DNA from: Candidatus Desulfovibrio intestinigallinarum
GTDB lineage: Bacteria; Desulfobacterota; Desulfovibrionia; Desulfovibrionales; Desulfovibrionaceae
Direction: 5' to 3'
Assembly (NCBI GenBank): GCA_019114565.1
Contig: DXFI01000170.1
Location: 1 to 38,867 of the forward strand
DNA length: 38,867 bases
Shown here: positions 18,759 to 28,591 of the stretch, in pieces
Layout of the letters: each line of letters opens with the position of its first letter
Position numbering within the stretch: position 1 is the stretch's first letter
Position numbers and translations under genes: made by a program
The notes under the pieces: generated by a model
What the model was told of the DNA's origin: nothing
Seen by the model: the letters and a program-made list of their open reading frames with translations, nothing else
Databases searched by the model: none

Positions 18759-20777
18759 CTACTGCTTACGTTTGAAAAGACGCTCCAGAGCTCCGGCATC
18801 CCAGCGCAGGACAGCCGGACGGCCATGCGGGCAGTAGTCCCTCTCCGGTGTTTCCAGCCATTGCTGCAGCAGTCCGGCGGCCTCGTCGGGAGCGAGTCGC
18901 TGCCCGGCCTTGATCGCGCCCTTGCAGGACAGGGAAATGAACATGGCGGCCAGATCATCCTTGCGCCCGGCCAGCGCCTCACGCAAAAAATCGCGCGCCT
19001 CGGCTCTGTTCAGACTCGGCGGAATGCTGCGCGCCAGCAGCACCCCCTGTGCCAGTTCCACTTCAAAGCCCATCTGCGCCAGCGTTTCCTGAAGAGCACA
19101 GGCGCGCTCCTGCTCGGCGGGATGCAGCGAAAGCTCCAGCGGCAGGGCCAGACACTGGCCTGTGCCGCTGAACGCGCCATGCCGCAGGCGGGCATACAGC
19201 ACCCGCTCATGCGCGGCGTGCTGATCTATCAGCAGCAATGCGCCCTCGCGATCCCGCACAACCAGATAGGTGTCCGCCACCTGCCCGAGATAACAGAACT
19301 CCCCTATCCGCAACGGCATTGCGCCCCCTCCCAGAGCCGCTACGGGCGCAGGCGCTTCCGCAATAACCTCCGGAGCCGAAGAAACCGCAACGGAAACCGC
19401 CGGAGGAACCGTCTTTGCGGGACGCGCCGTCGGCGGAACGGGCTTTTCCGCCGGCGGCGGCAAAACGCCTTCCCCGAAGGCTGCGGGCGTTTCGGCAAGG
19501 CCGGAACGGAGCGGCGGCAGTACGGCCGCCGCTCCATCATCCATGTCCGGCAGCGGTTGCGGCTCCGGATGGCGTACTTCCCAGACATCCTCATCCGGCA
19601 TGTCGCTCCGCGCAAAACGATCCGCCATGATGGGCGCATGATCCACCGTGCCCCAGAAGCCGCGGGGCCGGGGCGGCAGCAGGCTTGCCTGCGGCACTTC
19701 GGCAGGACGGCTGTTTTCCCCGGGAGCTCTGTCGCCCAGCGACGCCTCCAGCGGCGTGGTCAGAGCGCTCTGCACCGCATACAGCACTGCGGAAAAGACA
19801 GCGGACTCATCACGGAAACGCACCTCGGACTTGGCGGGATGCACATTCACATCCACCTCGGCGGCGTCCATCTCCACAAAGAGAATAACCTGCGGATAGT
19901 CCCGGCTGGTCAGACGGCCCTTGTAGGCCTCGCGCACAGCCGCAAGCAGGCGTTTGTCCGACACGATGCGCCCGTTGACGTACAACAGGATGCGATCTCC
20001 GCGCAGCTGGGCAACCTCGGGGAGGGCCGCAAAGCCATGCGCCCGGACGCCGTGCCGCTCCCCGTCAAAGGGACGCAGCGCCTCCATAATCAGCTCCGGC
20101 CAGATGACGGCAAGGCGTGTCCGCACGTCCTGTCCCGGCAAAAACCGCAGGCATTCACGCTCGCTGCCGGATGCCGATCCGGACGCCAGTCGAAAACCGA
20201 CCTTCGGTCGTGCCAGCGCAAGACGTGTCAGCCATTCCTGCGCGCGCTTGAATTCCGTGGCAGGAGTCTTTAAAAACTTGAGACGAGCCGGAACATTGGC
20301 AAACAGGTCCTTCACCTCGATGACCGTTCCCCGATGGAGCGCGGCAGGCCCTTCGCCGACACAGCGGCCGAATTCCAGCTCCATGTGCCAGGCTTCCGCA
20401 TCACCGCCATCGGCTGTCCGCGCGGCGGAGGTCAGAGAAAAACGTGAAACAGAAGCAATGCTGGGCAGGGCTTCGCCACGAAAACCGTAAGAGCGTATCC
20501 GCTCCAGGTCTTCCAGACTGGCAATCTTGCTGGTAGCATGCCGCGTCACGGCCAGCGACATTTCCTCCCGGGCAATGCCAGTACCATTGTCCTGCACCCG
20601 GATCAGCCCCTGACCGCCGTTGTCAAGCCGGACATCAATCATGTCCGCGCCGGCGTCCAGGCTGTTTTCCACCAGTTCCTTGACGACGCTGGCAGGGCGT
20701 TCTACGACCTCTCCCGCGGCAATTTGATTACACAACTCAGGCGGCAAGAGACGAATATGACGAGACGACGCATTCAT
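18759..20777 (-). CDS. mutL: DNA mismatch repair protein MutL
   Basis: IRLLPPELCNQIAAGEVVERPASVVKELVENSLDAGA; YGFRGEALPSIASVSRF; DQHAAHERVLYARLRHG; start at ATG 20777. Confidence 0.96.
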   Translation of the reverse strand: MNASSRHIRLLPPELCNQIAAGEVVERPASVVKELVENSLDAGADMIDVRLDNGGQGLIRVQDNGTGIAREEMSLAVTRHATSKIASLEDLERIRSYGFRGEALPSIASVSRFSLTSAARTADGGDAEAWHMELEFGRCVGEGPAALHRGTVIEVKDLFANVPARLKFLKTPATEFKRAQEWLTRLALARPKVGFRLASGSASGSERECLRFLPGQDVRTRLAVIWPELIMEALRPFDGERHGVRAHGFAALPEVAQLRGDRILLYVNGRIVSDKRLLAAVREAYKGRLTSRDYPQVILFVEMDAAEVDVNVHPAKSEVRFRDESAVFSAVLYAVQSALTTPLEASLGDRAPGENSRPAEVPQASLLPPRPRGFWGTVDHAPIMADRFARSDMPDEDVWEVRHPEPQPLPDMDDGAAAVLPPLRSGLAETPAAFGEGVLPPPAEKPVPPTARPAKTVPPAVSVAVSSAPEVIAEAPAPVAALGGGAMPLRIGEFCYLGQVADTYLVVRDREGALLLIDQHAAHERVLYARLRHGAFSGTGQCLALPLELSLHPAEQERACALQETLAQMGFEVELAQGVLLARSIPPSLNRAEARDFLREALAGRKDDLAAMFISLSCKGAIKAGQRLAPDEAAGLLQQWLETPERDYCPHGRPAVLRWDAGALERLFKRKQ

Positions 20778-21167
20778 AGCGGCAGTGTAGCCGCCGGAAC
20801 AACACCGCGCAAGAGCGGCATCCGTCCCTACGGTAAACGCCATCCCCTGCCCCGTCATCGCAGGCTGCGCCGGGAGCCGGAAAAAGGAGCCATAGAAGTT
20901 CCCCTTCTGCCCGAAGTACGCCCCTTTGACGTTGACTTGCTCTATGTCGAATGCAGCCGCTGCGGCGCGCCTGTCATGTGGGAAGGCGACCGCACAGCCC
21001 GGCTTCTTGAGGCCGCGGGCATCGATCCGCTGGAGCTGGATGCAAGCTGTCTGCTCATGACCGACGCCTGCCCCCTCTGCGGCGGCAAAGGCGCGTATAC
21101 CGTGCAAATCTACCGCATCGGCCGCAGCCCGGAAAAGCTCCTTCCGCCCTTTTACGGCAATGCCTAG
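20757..21167 (+). CDS. Hypothetical protein with paired CxxC motifs (zinc-ribbon-like)
   Basis: VECSRCGAPVMWEG ... TDACPLCGGKGAYTVQIYRIG; the start overlaps the mutL start region. Confidence 0.6.
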   Translation: MTRRRIHSGSVAAGTTPRKSGIRPYGKRHPLPRHRRLRREPEKGAIEVPLLPEVRPFDVDLLYVECSRCGAPVMWEGDRTARLLEAAGIDPLELDASCLLMTDACPLCGGKGAYTVQIYRIGRSPEKLLPPFYGNA

Positions 21168-21184
21168 GGCTGCGCAGAATATTG

Positions 21185-21330
21185 GTTGGGGGGAAGGGAA
21201 ACCCCTCCGCTCGCGCGAGAGGTGTTTCCCTGCCCCCCAAGCCCCCCATCCCTTCCCCAGCGCGCTTTATCCGGGTAAATAAAACGCTTCGGGAAGGCAG
21301 ACAGTATTCCTGTAGTCGCCGTCCCCCGGA
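21185..21330. repeat. Family B GC-rich hairpin repeat (B6)
   Basis: GGGGGGAAGGGAAACCCCTC..GAGGTGTTTCCCTGCCCCCCaagccccccatcccttccccagcgcgctttatccggg...cgtcccccgg. Confidence 0.78.
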
Positions 21331-21421
21331 AATACGAATGGAAAAAGATGCCAAAAGGCTCTGACGGGTGTCACGGCAAAAACATTCCTTCCCCGCTCCC
21401 GCAACAACACGAAAAAGCGCA

Positions 21422-21952
21422 ATGATTATTCTGATTACGGGCGCGACGCATACCGGCAAGACACTGCTGGCGCAAAAGGTTATTGAGCGCCGCAGCTATC
21501 CCTGCCTGTCCGTTGATCTTCTGAAAATGGGCCTGATCAGAAGCGGCAACACCCATCTGACACCCGAGGATGACGACGGGCTGGAAGCCCTGCTGTGGCC
21601 CATTGTCCGGGAAATGATGAAAACCGCCATTGAAAACGAACAGCATCTTGTTGTCGAGGGTGGCTATGTTCCGCGTAACTGGAAAGACGACCTTGCGGAC
21701 GACTATCTGAAGGAAATTCGCGCTTTCTGTCTCGTCATGAGCCGAAAGTACATAGAAAACCATTTTGCGGACATACGGCAATATGCCTGCGCCATGGAAC
21801 AGCGCCGGGACGACAGCTGGTGCACAAAGGATTTTCTGCTTGCGGAAAATGCGCGCTACGCCGTCATGTGCGACAACAATGTCTTTCAGCGCATTCTTAT
21901 TGATGCGACTTACGATATGGAACAGCTGCAAGCGGCTGTCCGCCTTGATTAG
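21422..21952 (+). CDS. P-loop kinase-like protein
   Basis: MIILITGATHTGKTLLAQKVI Walker A; LVVEGGYVP; stop TAG overlaps the family A tip. Confidence 0.75.
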   Translation: MIILITGATHTGKTLLAQKVIERRSYPCLSVDLLKMGLIRSGNTHLTPEDDDGLEALLWPIVREMMKTAIENEQHLVVEGGYVPRNWKDDLADDYLKEIRAFCLVMSRKYIENHFADIRQYACAMEQRRDDSWCTKDFLLAENARYAVMCDNNVFQRILIDATYDMEQLQAAVRLD

Positions 21953-22000
21953 AGCGTTTCAACTTTGAAAAGGGGAAACGCGGGGCGGTACAGCACAGCC
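21951..22000 (-). repeat. Family A element, right-end fragment, reversed (A10)
   Basis: AGAGCGTTTCAACTTTGAAAAGGGGAAACGCGGGGCGGTACAGC. Confidence 0.78.
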
Positions 22001-22050
22001 TCTCCTCCCATTCCGCTTTTCCTCTCTGACGCACCACTACCAGCATAAAC

Positions 22051-22093
22051 AAAAAAGGGCTCTGCGTATTTTCCAGTACGCAGAGCCCTTTTT
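22051..22093. terminator. Intrinsic terminator (bidirectional) after the P-loop kinase gene
   Basis: AAAAAAGGGCTCTGCGTA..TACGCAGAGCCCTTTTT. Confidence 0.9.
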
Positions 22094-22131
22094 GCTTTCC
22101 AGCGCTCCGGCTCTTTTCCTTTTTCGCACTA

Positions 22132-22272
22132 CCGGGAGACGGACGCCGCAGGAGCTGCCTCTGCAGCCCCGCGACCTTTCATCCTCCCGGATAAAGCGCG
22201 TTGGGGAAGGATGGGGGCATGGGGGGAAGGAAACACCCCTTGTGCGCCAGCCAAGGGGGTTTCCTTCCCCCG
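22132..22272. repeat. Family B GC-rich hairpin repeat, reversed (B7)
   Basis: ccgggagacgg...cccggataaagcgcgttggggaaggatgggggcatGGGGGGAAGGAAACACCCCTTG..CCAAGGGGGTTTCCTTCCCCC. Confidence 0.78.
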
Positions 22273-22290
22273 AAAGAACAAAGCCTTTCT

Positions 22291-22436
22291 AGAGTAATTT
22301 CAGTTTGAAATGCTTTGCATTTCAAACCATACGGCCTGTCGTTTCACGGAAAAAGTGCAGTTTTTCCGTTCACTTTTGGCCGGGCGGCGCTGTGTCGCCG
22401 CCTCGCGTTTCACCTTTTTCAAAGTTGAAACGCTCT
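22291..22436 (+). repeat. Family A element, full length (A11)
   Basis: AGAGTAATTTCAGTTTGAAATGCTTTGCATTTCAAACC...TTCAAAGTTGAAACGCTCT. Confidence 0.92.
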
Positions 22437-23412
22437 AAGCGTCTTCCTGCGGATCGAAGTCAATGACCCGGCCCTGCAGCCAGACATAGAGATCGACATC
22501 TTCCCCGGCCTTGGGCTGATACTCGCCTAGCACCATCGCCGACGCATAGACCGGCAGCTGCAGCGGCGGCCGATCATTGAAAGGGAAGCTCAGGCGCAGC
22601 ATTTTCAGCGGCATCTTTTCCAGCTGTACGTCCTGCACTTCCTCAACGGTGGCGCGCATCTGGTATTCCCCGAACGCCCGCCCGGGCATGATCATATGCT
22701 TGCCGTTGAGCGGCACTTTATAGGGCGGCACGTCCAGCCGGGTCTTGCCGGGATGCTCCTGCAGCCAGCGCAGCGCATAGGCGTCATATTCCGGGCCCTG
22801 GGTGATCGTCACATCATCCAGCAGCGCCTTGCGCACGCCAAGCGCCAGCCCGGCAAGCAGGAAGGTATGCGTCACGTCGGGCGTCAGATCATTCTTGTCG
22901 CGCAGATAGAAGGGATCATAGAACCACATGGGGTTCTTGCCTTCCATCATGGTTACGGCCACATTGGCCCCGCAACCGGCTTCCCAGGGGTGTACGTCGG
23001 CCACGGTCAGATCGTTGGGCAAGCCTTCCAGCAGGGGAAAGGCATCGCAGGGCTTGAACTGTCCGCCGCGCTCCTGCGTGCGCATGACCACCGCAGCCCG
23101 CACAGGCTGATCCGAAGGCCAGGCCATGACGACGTGCTCCTGCTCGCCGATCAGCCACTGCCACGCGGCGCGGGTGCCGCCCTCGGAAATAACCTGCCCG
23201 ACAACGCTGGGCATGAGCTGCGCGGGATTGCCACCCAGCACCACGGCCCACTGCTGCCCCAGCGCTTCCGCATGTATGCGATTCCGGCCTTCAAGCAGCG
23301 CCCGGGCCTCTTCCTCGCTCAAAACTTCCTTTTCGGCTTCCTGTGCGGGAGCCGCGCCTTCGGAAGCAGTCACGTTCTGCTTGCGGGCTGTCTTGTCAGT
23401 CTTCTTCGCCAT
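22435..23412 (-). CDS. Conserved-looking hypothetical protein downstream of pnp
   Basis: 325 aa from MAKKTDKTARKQN; 11 bp after the pnp stop; stop TAG overlaps the family A tip. Confidence 0.75.
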   Translation of the reverse strand: MAKKTDKTARKQNVTASEGAAPAQEAEKEVLSEEEARALLEGRNRIHAEALGQQWAVVLGGNPAQLMPSVVGQVISEGGTRAAWQWLIGEQEHVVMAWPSDQPVRAAVVMRTQERGGQFKPCDAFPLLEGLPNDLTVADVHPWEAGCGANVAVTMMEGKNPMWFYDPFYLRDKNDLTPDVTHTFLLAGLALGVRKALLDDVTITQGPEYDAYALRWLQEHPGKTRLDVPPYKVPLNGKHMIMPGRAFGEYQMRATVEEVQDVQLEKMPLKMLRLSFPFNDRPPLQLPVYASAMVLGEYQPKAGEDVDLYVWLQGRVIDFDPQEDA

Positions 23413-23422
23413 ACGATTCCCC

Positions 23423-25654
23423 CTAGCGACGCTCGCGGTCGCGGCGGTCGCGGCCACCGCGGCCATGCCGATCCCCACGCTCGCCGCGATCCCCGCGCTC
23501 ACGCTGGGGACGGGCGGTATCTTCGGGGCTCCAGGGATGGCCCTGTTCTTCCAGCAGCACGGCCTTGCGGCTGGCACGGATGCGATCCCCGTTGATCTCC
23601 ACAACCTTGACGAGCATGTCTTCGCCCACATGGGCCACGTCGCCGGGCTGTTCCACGCGGTTCACATCCAGCTGGGACACATGCACCAGAGCTTCCACAT
23701 TGGGCAGCACTTCCACAATCACGCCGATTTCCAGAATCTTCTTGACCTTGGCCTGATAGTTGCGGCCGATTTCGGGACGCTGATCGTAGTAGCTGATCAT
23801 TTCGCGGGCCTTTTCCAGGGCATCCGCCGTGGGCGCAAAGATGGACACGCGGCCGGAATCCTCGATGTCCACGGACGCGCCGGTCGCCGTGGTGATGGCC
23901 TTGATGTTCTTGCCGCCGGGGCCGATGATCAGACGGATGATGTCGGGATTCACAAAGATCTCGGCATGCTGCGGCGCAAAACGCGAAAGCTCCTTACGCG
24001 GTTCGGCAATGGCCTTGGCCATTTCGCCGAGAATGTGCAGACGACCTTCATGCGCCTGACGCATGGCGGCGCGCATGATGTCCGTGGTCAGACCGGTAAT
24101 CTTGATGTCCATCTGCACGCCGGTCACGCCTTCGGCGGTACCCGCGATCTTGAAGTCCATATCGCCGAGGGCATCTTCGTCGCCGAGGATGTCGGTCAGC
24201 ACTATGAACTTGTCGCCTTCCTTGATCAGGCCCATAGCCACGCCCGCCACGGGAGCCGACACAGGCACGCCGGCATCCATGAGGGACAGCGAGCCGCCGC
24301 AGACGGCCGCCATGGAGGAGGAACCATTGGATTCCACGGTTTCGGCCACCACGCGCAGCGTGAAGGGGAAATCCGTATCCTTGGGCAGCACGGGCCGCAG
24401 AGACTTTTCAGCCAGCGCGCCGTGGCCGATTTCACGCCGGGACACGCGCACGGGCTTGACCTCGCCCACGCAGAAGGGCGGGAAGTTGTAATGGAGCATG
24501 AAACGCTTGGTCACATCGCCGGACAGGCTGTCCACGCGCTGTTCGTCGGTGGAAGAACCCAGCGTGGTCACGACCAGCGACTTGGTTTCGCCGCGGCGGA
24601 AAATGGCCGAGCCGTGCGCGCGCGGCAGGACGCCGGCCTGAATCTGGATGGGACGCACTTCGTTGACCTTGCGGCCGTCAATGCGCGTGCCTTCGTTGAC
24701 AATGCGCGCGCGCACAATCTTCTTTTCCAGATCGCCCAGAATTTCGGCGCTCTCGCGGAGAGCGGCCTCGTCTTCCGCCCAGGCAGGATCGTTCTTGAGG
24801 GCGGCCAGAACCTTGTCCTTCACGGCCTTGCGGGCATCCTTGCGGGCCAGCTTTTCAGGCACGCGCATGGCGTCTTCAATACCGGCTTCCAGAGCCAGTT
24901 CGCGCACGCGCTCCACCAGCGTGGCGTTTTCCACATGCGGCGTAAATTCCATCTTGGGCTTGCCGGCCAGCTCCCGCAGACGCAGCTGCGCTTCAATGAG
25001 GGGCTGAATCTGCTGGCGGCCCCACTCGAGGGCGTCAATGATGACGTCTTCGGGCACAAAGAGCGCGTCGCCTTCCACCATGGTCAGGGCGTCGGCGCTG
25101 GCGGCAAAGACGATATCCAGATCGCTGTTCTTCTGCTCTTCAAACGAAGGATTGAGCACGAACTGGCCGTTCACGCGGCCGATGCGCCCGCCGGCCACGG
25201 GGCCTTCAAAGGGCAGGGGCGACAGCATCACGGCCGCGGACGCGCCCGTCAGGGCCAGCACGTCGGACTCGTTTTCCTGATCCGCGGAAATGACGCTCGC
25301 CAGAACCTGCACGTCCTCATTCAGCCCCTTGGGGAACAGAGGACGGATGGGACGGTCGATAAGGCGGGAAACCAGCGTTTCGCGCTCCGAAGGACGGCCG
25401 ATTTCGCGGCGGAAGAAGCTGCCGGGGATACGGCCCGCGGCGTACATTTTTTCGGAATACTCCACCGTCAGCGGGAAAAAGCCCTTGTCGAACTCCAGGG
25501 GCTGGGAGCAGACCGTCACGAGCACCACCGTGCCGCCGCACTGCACCCAGACGGCGCCGTGCGCCTGATTGGCGAGACGGCCCGTTTCAAAGATGATTTC
25601 CTTGCCGCCGACAGTGGCGGTCACACGGGTGGGAGAAAAAATATCTTGCAACAT
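23423..25654 (-). CDS. pnp: Polyribonucleotide nucleotidyltransferase
   Basis: [33 protein letters not shown] motif [13 protein letters not shown]-terminal S1 domain; RBS GAGG favours ATG at 25654. Confidence 0.98.
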   Translation of the reverse strand: MLQDIFSPTRVTATVGGKEIIFETGRLANQAHGAVWVQCGGTVVLVTVCSQPLEFDKGFFPLTVEYSEKMYAAGRIPGSFFRREIGRPSERETLVSRLIDRPIRPLFPKGLNEDVQVLASVISADQENESDVLALTGASAAVMLSPLPFEGPVAGGRIGRVNGQFVLNPSFEEQKNSDLDIVFAASADALTMVEGDALFVPEDVIIDALEWGRQQIQPLIEAQLRLRELAGKPKMEFTPHVENATLVERVRELALEAGIEDAMRVPEKLARKDARKAVKDKVLAALKNDPAWAEDEAALRESAEILGDLEKKIVRARIVNEGTRIDGRKVNEVRPIQIQAGVLPRAHGSAIFRRGETKSLVVTTLGSSTDEQRVDSLSGDVTKRFMLHYNFPPFCVGEVKPVRVSRREIGHGALAEKSLRPVLPKDTDFPFTLRVVAETVESNGSSSMAAVCGGSLSLMDAGVPVSAPVAGVAMGLIKEGDKFIVLTDILGDEDALGDMDFKIAGTAEGVTGVQMDIKITGLTTDIMRAAMRQAHEGRLHILGEMAKAIAEPRKELSRFAPQHAEIFVNPDIIRLIIGPGGKNIKAITTATGASVDIEDSGRVSIFAPTADALEKAREMISYYDQRPEIGRNYQAKVKKILEIGVIVEVLPNVEALVHVSQLDVNRVEQPGDVAHVGEDMLVKVVEINGDRIRASRKAVLLEEQGHPWSPEDTARPQRERGDRGERGDRHGRGGRDRRDRERR

Positions 25655-25881
25655 GTACATTCCTCATTCGCAATGAAGGGGATTCCGCCCAAAACGGGCA
25701 GCGGCACTGCCTGTTTCGTACGGACCCCCCTTCCAGTTGGCACAGCTCGCCGTGCTTTGCGCAACGGCGTCATCCGGGAAGGCACGCGGCCTTTACCGGA
25801 ATCCCTGCCGCCGACGGCAATGCGGTCATCGGCGGACACGGCGAAGGGGAGCCGCCGGGCCCCCCTCCGTTTCTGCGGGTC

Positions 25882-26151
25882 TTACTTGCGCAGGCCCAGC
25901 TTTTCAATCAGCGCACGGTAACGCTGAATATCCTTCTTCTTGAGGTAGTTCAGAAGCTTCCGGCGCTGGCCGACCAGCTTGAGCAGGCCGGTGCGGGAGT
26001 GGAAGTCCTTCTTGTGCACCTTGAAGTGCCCGGTCAGGCCTTCGATGCGGGCGGTCAGCAGGGCCACCTGCACTTCCGGGGAACCGGTATCGCCCTCATG
26101 CTTGGCATGAGTCTCAATAATCGTTTTCTTCTGGCTCGCGTCCATCACCAC
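25882..26151 (-). CDS. rpsO: 30S ribosomal protein S15
   Basis: [57 protein letters not shown]. Confidence 0.98.
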   Translation of the reverse strand: MVMDASQKKTIIETHAKHEGDTGSPEVQVALLTARIEGLTGHFKVHKKDFHSRTGLLKLVGQRRKLLNYLKKKDIQRYRALIEKLGLRK

Positions 26152-26176
26152 AGCAGTTCTCCTTTACGGATGAAGT

Positions 26177-27094
26177 TCAGTTCCAAAGCCCCCGTAACAC
26201 GGCCCAGCGGGGCCCGGCGGCGGTTTCCATACGTTCCGCAAGGGCCAGCGCGTTTCCCTGCTCCAGCAGCAGGGCCCTGTCGCCGTCGGCATGACAGGGA
26301 ATCGCAACGCCATTGCGTACCCTTGCGGCATCCTCCGCCGAGACGCTCACCTGCGGCCAGTGGGGAAGCGCCTCCGCAATGGGGCGCACACTCCGTTCCA
26401 GCAGCGCGGGTTCTTCCATCACGGCATCCAGGCCGCAGGCCTTATCCAGGCCGAAGGGGTGGCTGTATTCCCGGATCAGTTCCGTGAGCACGGCTCCGCA
26501 CCCCAGTCGCGTCCCCAAGCTGTGGGCCAGGGATCGAATATAGGTGCCGGAACTGCAGGCGACCCGGAAACGCACATACGGCAATGCCATCTCCAGCACT
26601 TCCGCATGCGAAATTTCTATGCGTTTGACCTTCTGAGGGGCCTCCCGGCCCGTGCGGGCCAGCTTGTACAGCGGCATCCCCTGATGCTTGGCGGCGGAGT
26701 ACGGCGGCACGAGCTGATCGGAAACACCCTGCCATGCGGCGACGGCATCCCGCACCTGTTCGGGCGTCACCTGCTCCCAGGGAGCCTCAGCAATGACGCT
26801 GCCTTCCTTGTCCCAGGTATCGGTGGTCTGCCCGAGACGAAACGTCCCGCTGTAGACCTTGCCGCCATCGGCCAGCAGATGGCCCGCAATCTTGGTGGCA
26901 TTACCCAGCAGGACCAGCAGCACGCCCGAGGCCATGGGGTCAAGGGTGCCTGCGTGTCCGATCTTTTTCTGTCCCAGGCGCTTGAGCGCGGAAAGACAGC
27001 GGGCGGACGTCGGCCCCGACGGCTTGTCGAGGACAAGGACGCCGTGCAGTTGCGGCAGCGGGGATTTCTGAGAATGTCGGGGAGAATTGGTCAT
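26177..27094 (-). CDS. truB: tRNA pseudouridine(55) synthase
   Basis: GVLVLDKPSGPTSARCLSALKRLGQKKIGHAGTLDPMASGVLLVLLG. Confidence 0.97.
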   Translation of the reverse strand: MTNSPRHSQKSPLPQLHGVLVLDKPSGPTSARCLSALKRLGQKKIGHAGTLDPMASGVLLVLLGNATKIAGHLLADGGKVYSGTFRLGQTTDTWDKEGSVIAEAPWEQVTPEQVRDAVAAWQGVSDQLVPPYSAAKHQGMPLYKLARTGREAPQKVKRIEISHAEVLEMALPYVRFRVACSSGTYIRSLAHSLGTRLGCGAVLTELIREYSHPFGLDKACGLDAVMEEPALLERSVRPIAEALPHWPQVSVSAEDAARVRNGVAIPCHADGDRALLLEQGNALALAERMETAAGPRWAVLRGLWN

Positions 27095-27182
27095 ACGCAA
27101 GGTTCACACCATAGCCGCAGATCCCCTGCAAGTCAAAGAGATTTTATCGCCCCTTCCGGCGACGCGCCCCGACTCCCGAAAA

Positions 27183-28442
27183 TTACACCCGTTCTAAAAC
27201 ATTTTCAGTTTGAAACGCTTCGCTTTTCAAACCATACGCCTGTCCGCCGCCTCGCGTTTTGTTTTCTTCAAAGAAAAAACGCTCTATAAGCCCGTGTCTG
27301 CGCAGGGCCTCGAAAAGCGCCCGAACATCCTGCGCAATGCGCCTGCGGCCCGCCTGCGGGAAGGCTTCGGCCAGCAGCGCAACGGCCTGCGCCTCGCTCA
27401 GCGGCTGCTCCAGCATCTGCCAGAGGGCACAGCCCAGCGGCGTCAGACGGTACAGGGCGTTTCCCCGCACGTCGGACAGATAGCCCGCAAGGCCCACCTG
27501 CCGGTAAACGGGGCCCTTACGGCGACGCCAGCAGCAAACAGCAGGCTGCACGACGCCATCTTCCCGGTCGGACGGCGCGCGTTCGGTCGCGTGCGGCGCG
27601 GAGGCGGCCTCCTCCGCCGGAGCGGGCAGTCCCTGCCGGGCCCAGGCGGTCAGGCACTGCGCGGCCCTGTCCGCATCGGCATAGGAAAGCTGCACGCACG
27701 GCAGGCGCTCCAGCAGGGCGCAGGCCGCATGCAGCGTCGTCCCGGCCTGCCCCGCATCAAAAAGACTCCGCTGCAGCAGGGCCGTTACGCCGTCCGCCGG
27801 TCCCAGCGCCCGCAGGCGCACAGGGCCGGAGGCCACACGCCGCAGGACCACGACCGCATGCGCAGCGTGTTTCGTTCCCCACGGGGCCGTGCCGGACTGT
27901 GCGGCATCCAGATAAACGGCGCTTCTGTCGCCGCAACCCCTGCGCGCCGCCACGTAGGAACGCAACGCGGATGATGGGGGCAGCGGCAGACGCAGGCGCG
28001 GCGCAATGCCGAACGAAAACAACAGCCCGTCACGCGTCAGGGCAACCATGTCGTCGCCGAAGCCGGTCCAGCCCCCGGCCATCAGACGCGTGGTCAGCAC
28101 GCTTTTACCCGCCTGATGCGTGCCGCACAGCAAGAGACCGCAACCGTGCCCCGCAACGGCGGCCGCATGCAGCCGCCAGAGATCGGGCTGCTGCTCGCAG
28201 CAGGCCATAACCATTTCTATGGAGAGCGAACACAGAAAGGCGGCTTCCGTCGCCTCGCGCACCATGCGCTCTCCCTGATGCCAGACATAGCCGCCCCCGG
28301 GAGTACCTTCGACGCACCCTCCCGCCTCCGCGTCGCAACAGCGATGCGGCCACAGGGCAAAAAAACGCCGCGCGGCTTCCCGCAGCGGCGCTTGCGTAAT
28401 GCGCAGGGGCCACGGCAGCCCCTCAAAGTAAAAAGTCGTCAT
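27183..28442 (-). CDS. HprK-like kinase domain fused to a C-terminal PqqD-like domain
   Basis: Walker A LLCGTHQAGKSVLTTRL, GFGDDMVALT (HprK-like); C-terminal VYRQVGLAGYLSDVRGNALYRLTPLGCALWQMLEQPLSEAQAVALLAEAF resembles PqqD; the extreme C-terminus reads through a family A repeat. Confidence 0.75.
   Translation of the reverse strand: MTTFYFEGLPWPLRITQAPLREAARRFFALWPHRCCDAEAGGCVEGTPGGGYVWHQGERMVREATEAAFLCSLSIEMVMACCEQQPDLWRLHAAAVAGHGCGLLLCGTHQAGKSVLTTRLMAGGWTGFGDDMVALTRDGLLFSFGIAPRLRLPLPPSSALRSYVAARRGCGDRSAVYLDAAQSGTAPWGTKHAAHAVVVLRRVASGPVRLRALGPADGVTALLQRSLFDAGQAGTTLHAACALLERLPCVQLSYADADRAAQCLTAWARQGLPAPAEEAASAPHATERAPSDREDGVVQPAVCCWRRRKGPVYRQVGLAGYLSDVRGNALYRLTPLGCALWQMLEQPLSEAQAVALLAEAFPQAGRRRIAQDVRALFEALRRHGLIERFFFEENKTRGGGQAYGLKSEAFQTENVLERV
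27196..27285 (+). repeat. Family A element, internally deleted, inside the 3' end of the kinase-PqqD ORF (A12)
   Basis: CATTTTCAGTTTGAAACGCTTCGCTTTTCAAACCATACGCCTGTCCGCCGCCTCGCGTTTTG...AAAAAACGCTCT. Confidence 0.88.
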
Positions 28443-28448
28443 GTATCC

Positions 28449-28591
28449 AGAGCAGTTTCTGTTTGAAGCGTTTCGCTGCAAACCTGCGGCCTGTCGTTTC
28501 GCGGAAACAGCGCATTTTTTCCGTTCACTTTGGACCGGGCGGCGTTATGCCGCCGCCTCGCGCTTCACCTTTTTCAAAGTTGAAACGCTCT
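28449..28591 (+). repeat. Family A element, full length (A13)
   Basis: AGAGCAGTTTCTGTTTGAAGCGTTTCGCTGCAAACC...TTCAAAGTTGAAACGCTCT. Confidence 0.9.

Noticed and set aside
25661-25881. rpsO-pnp intergenic region as an autoregulatory leader
   Set aside because: Some GC-rich inverted repeats are present and pnp autoregulation is known in E. coli, but I could not define a convincing specific structure by eye.
23126-25921. 931 aa plus-strand ORF
   Set aside because: Antisense to pnp and its downstream gene; His/Gly/Arg-rich mirror translation with no recognisable domain.
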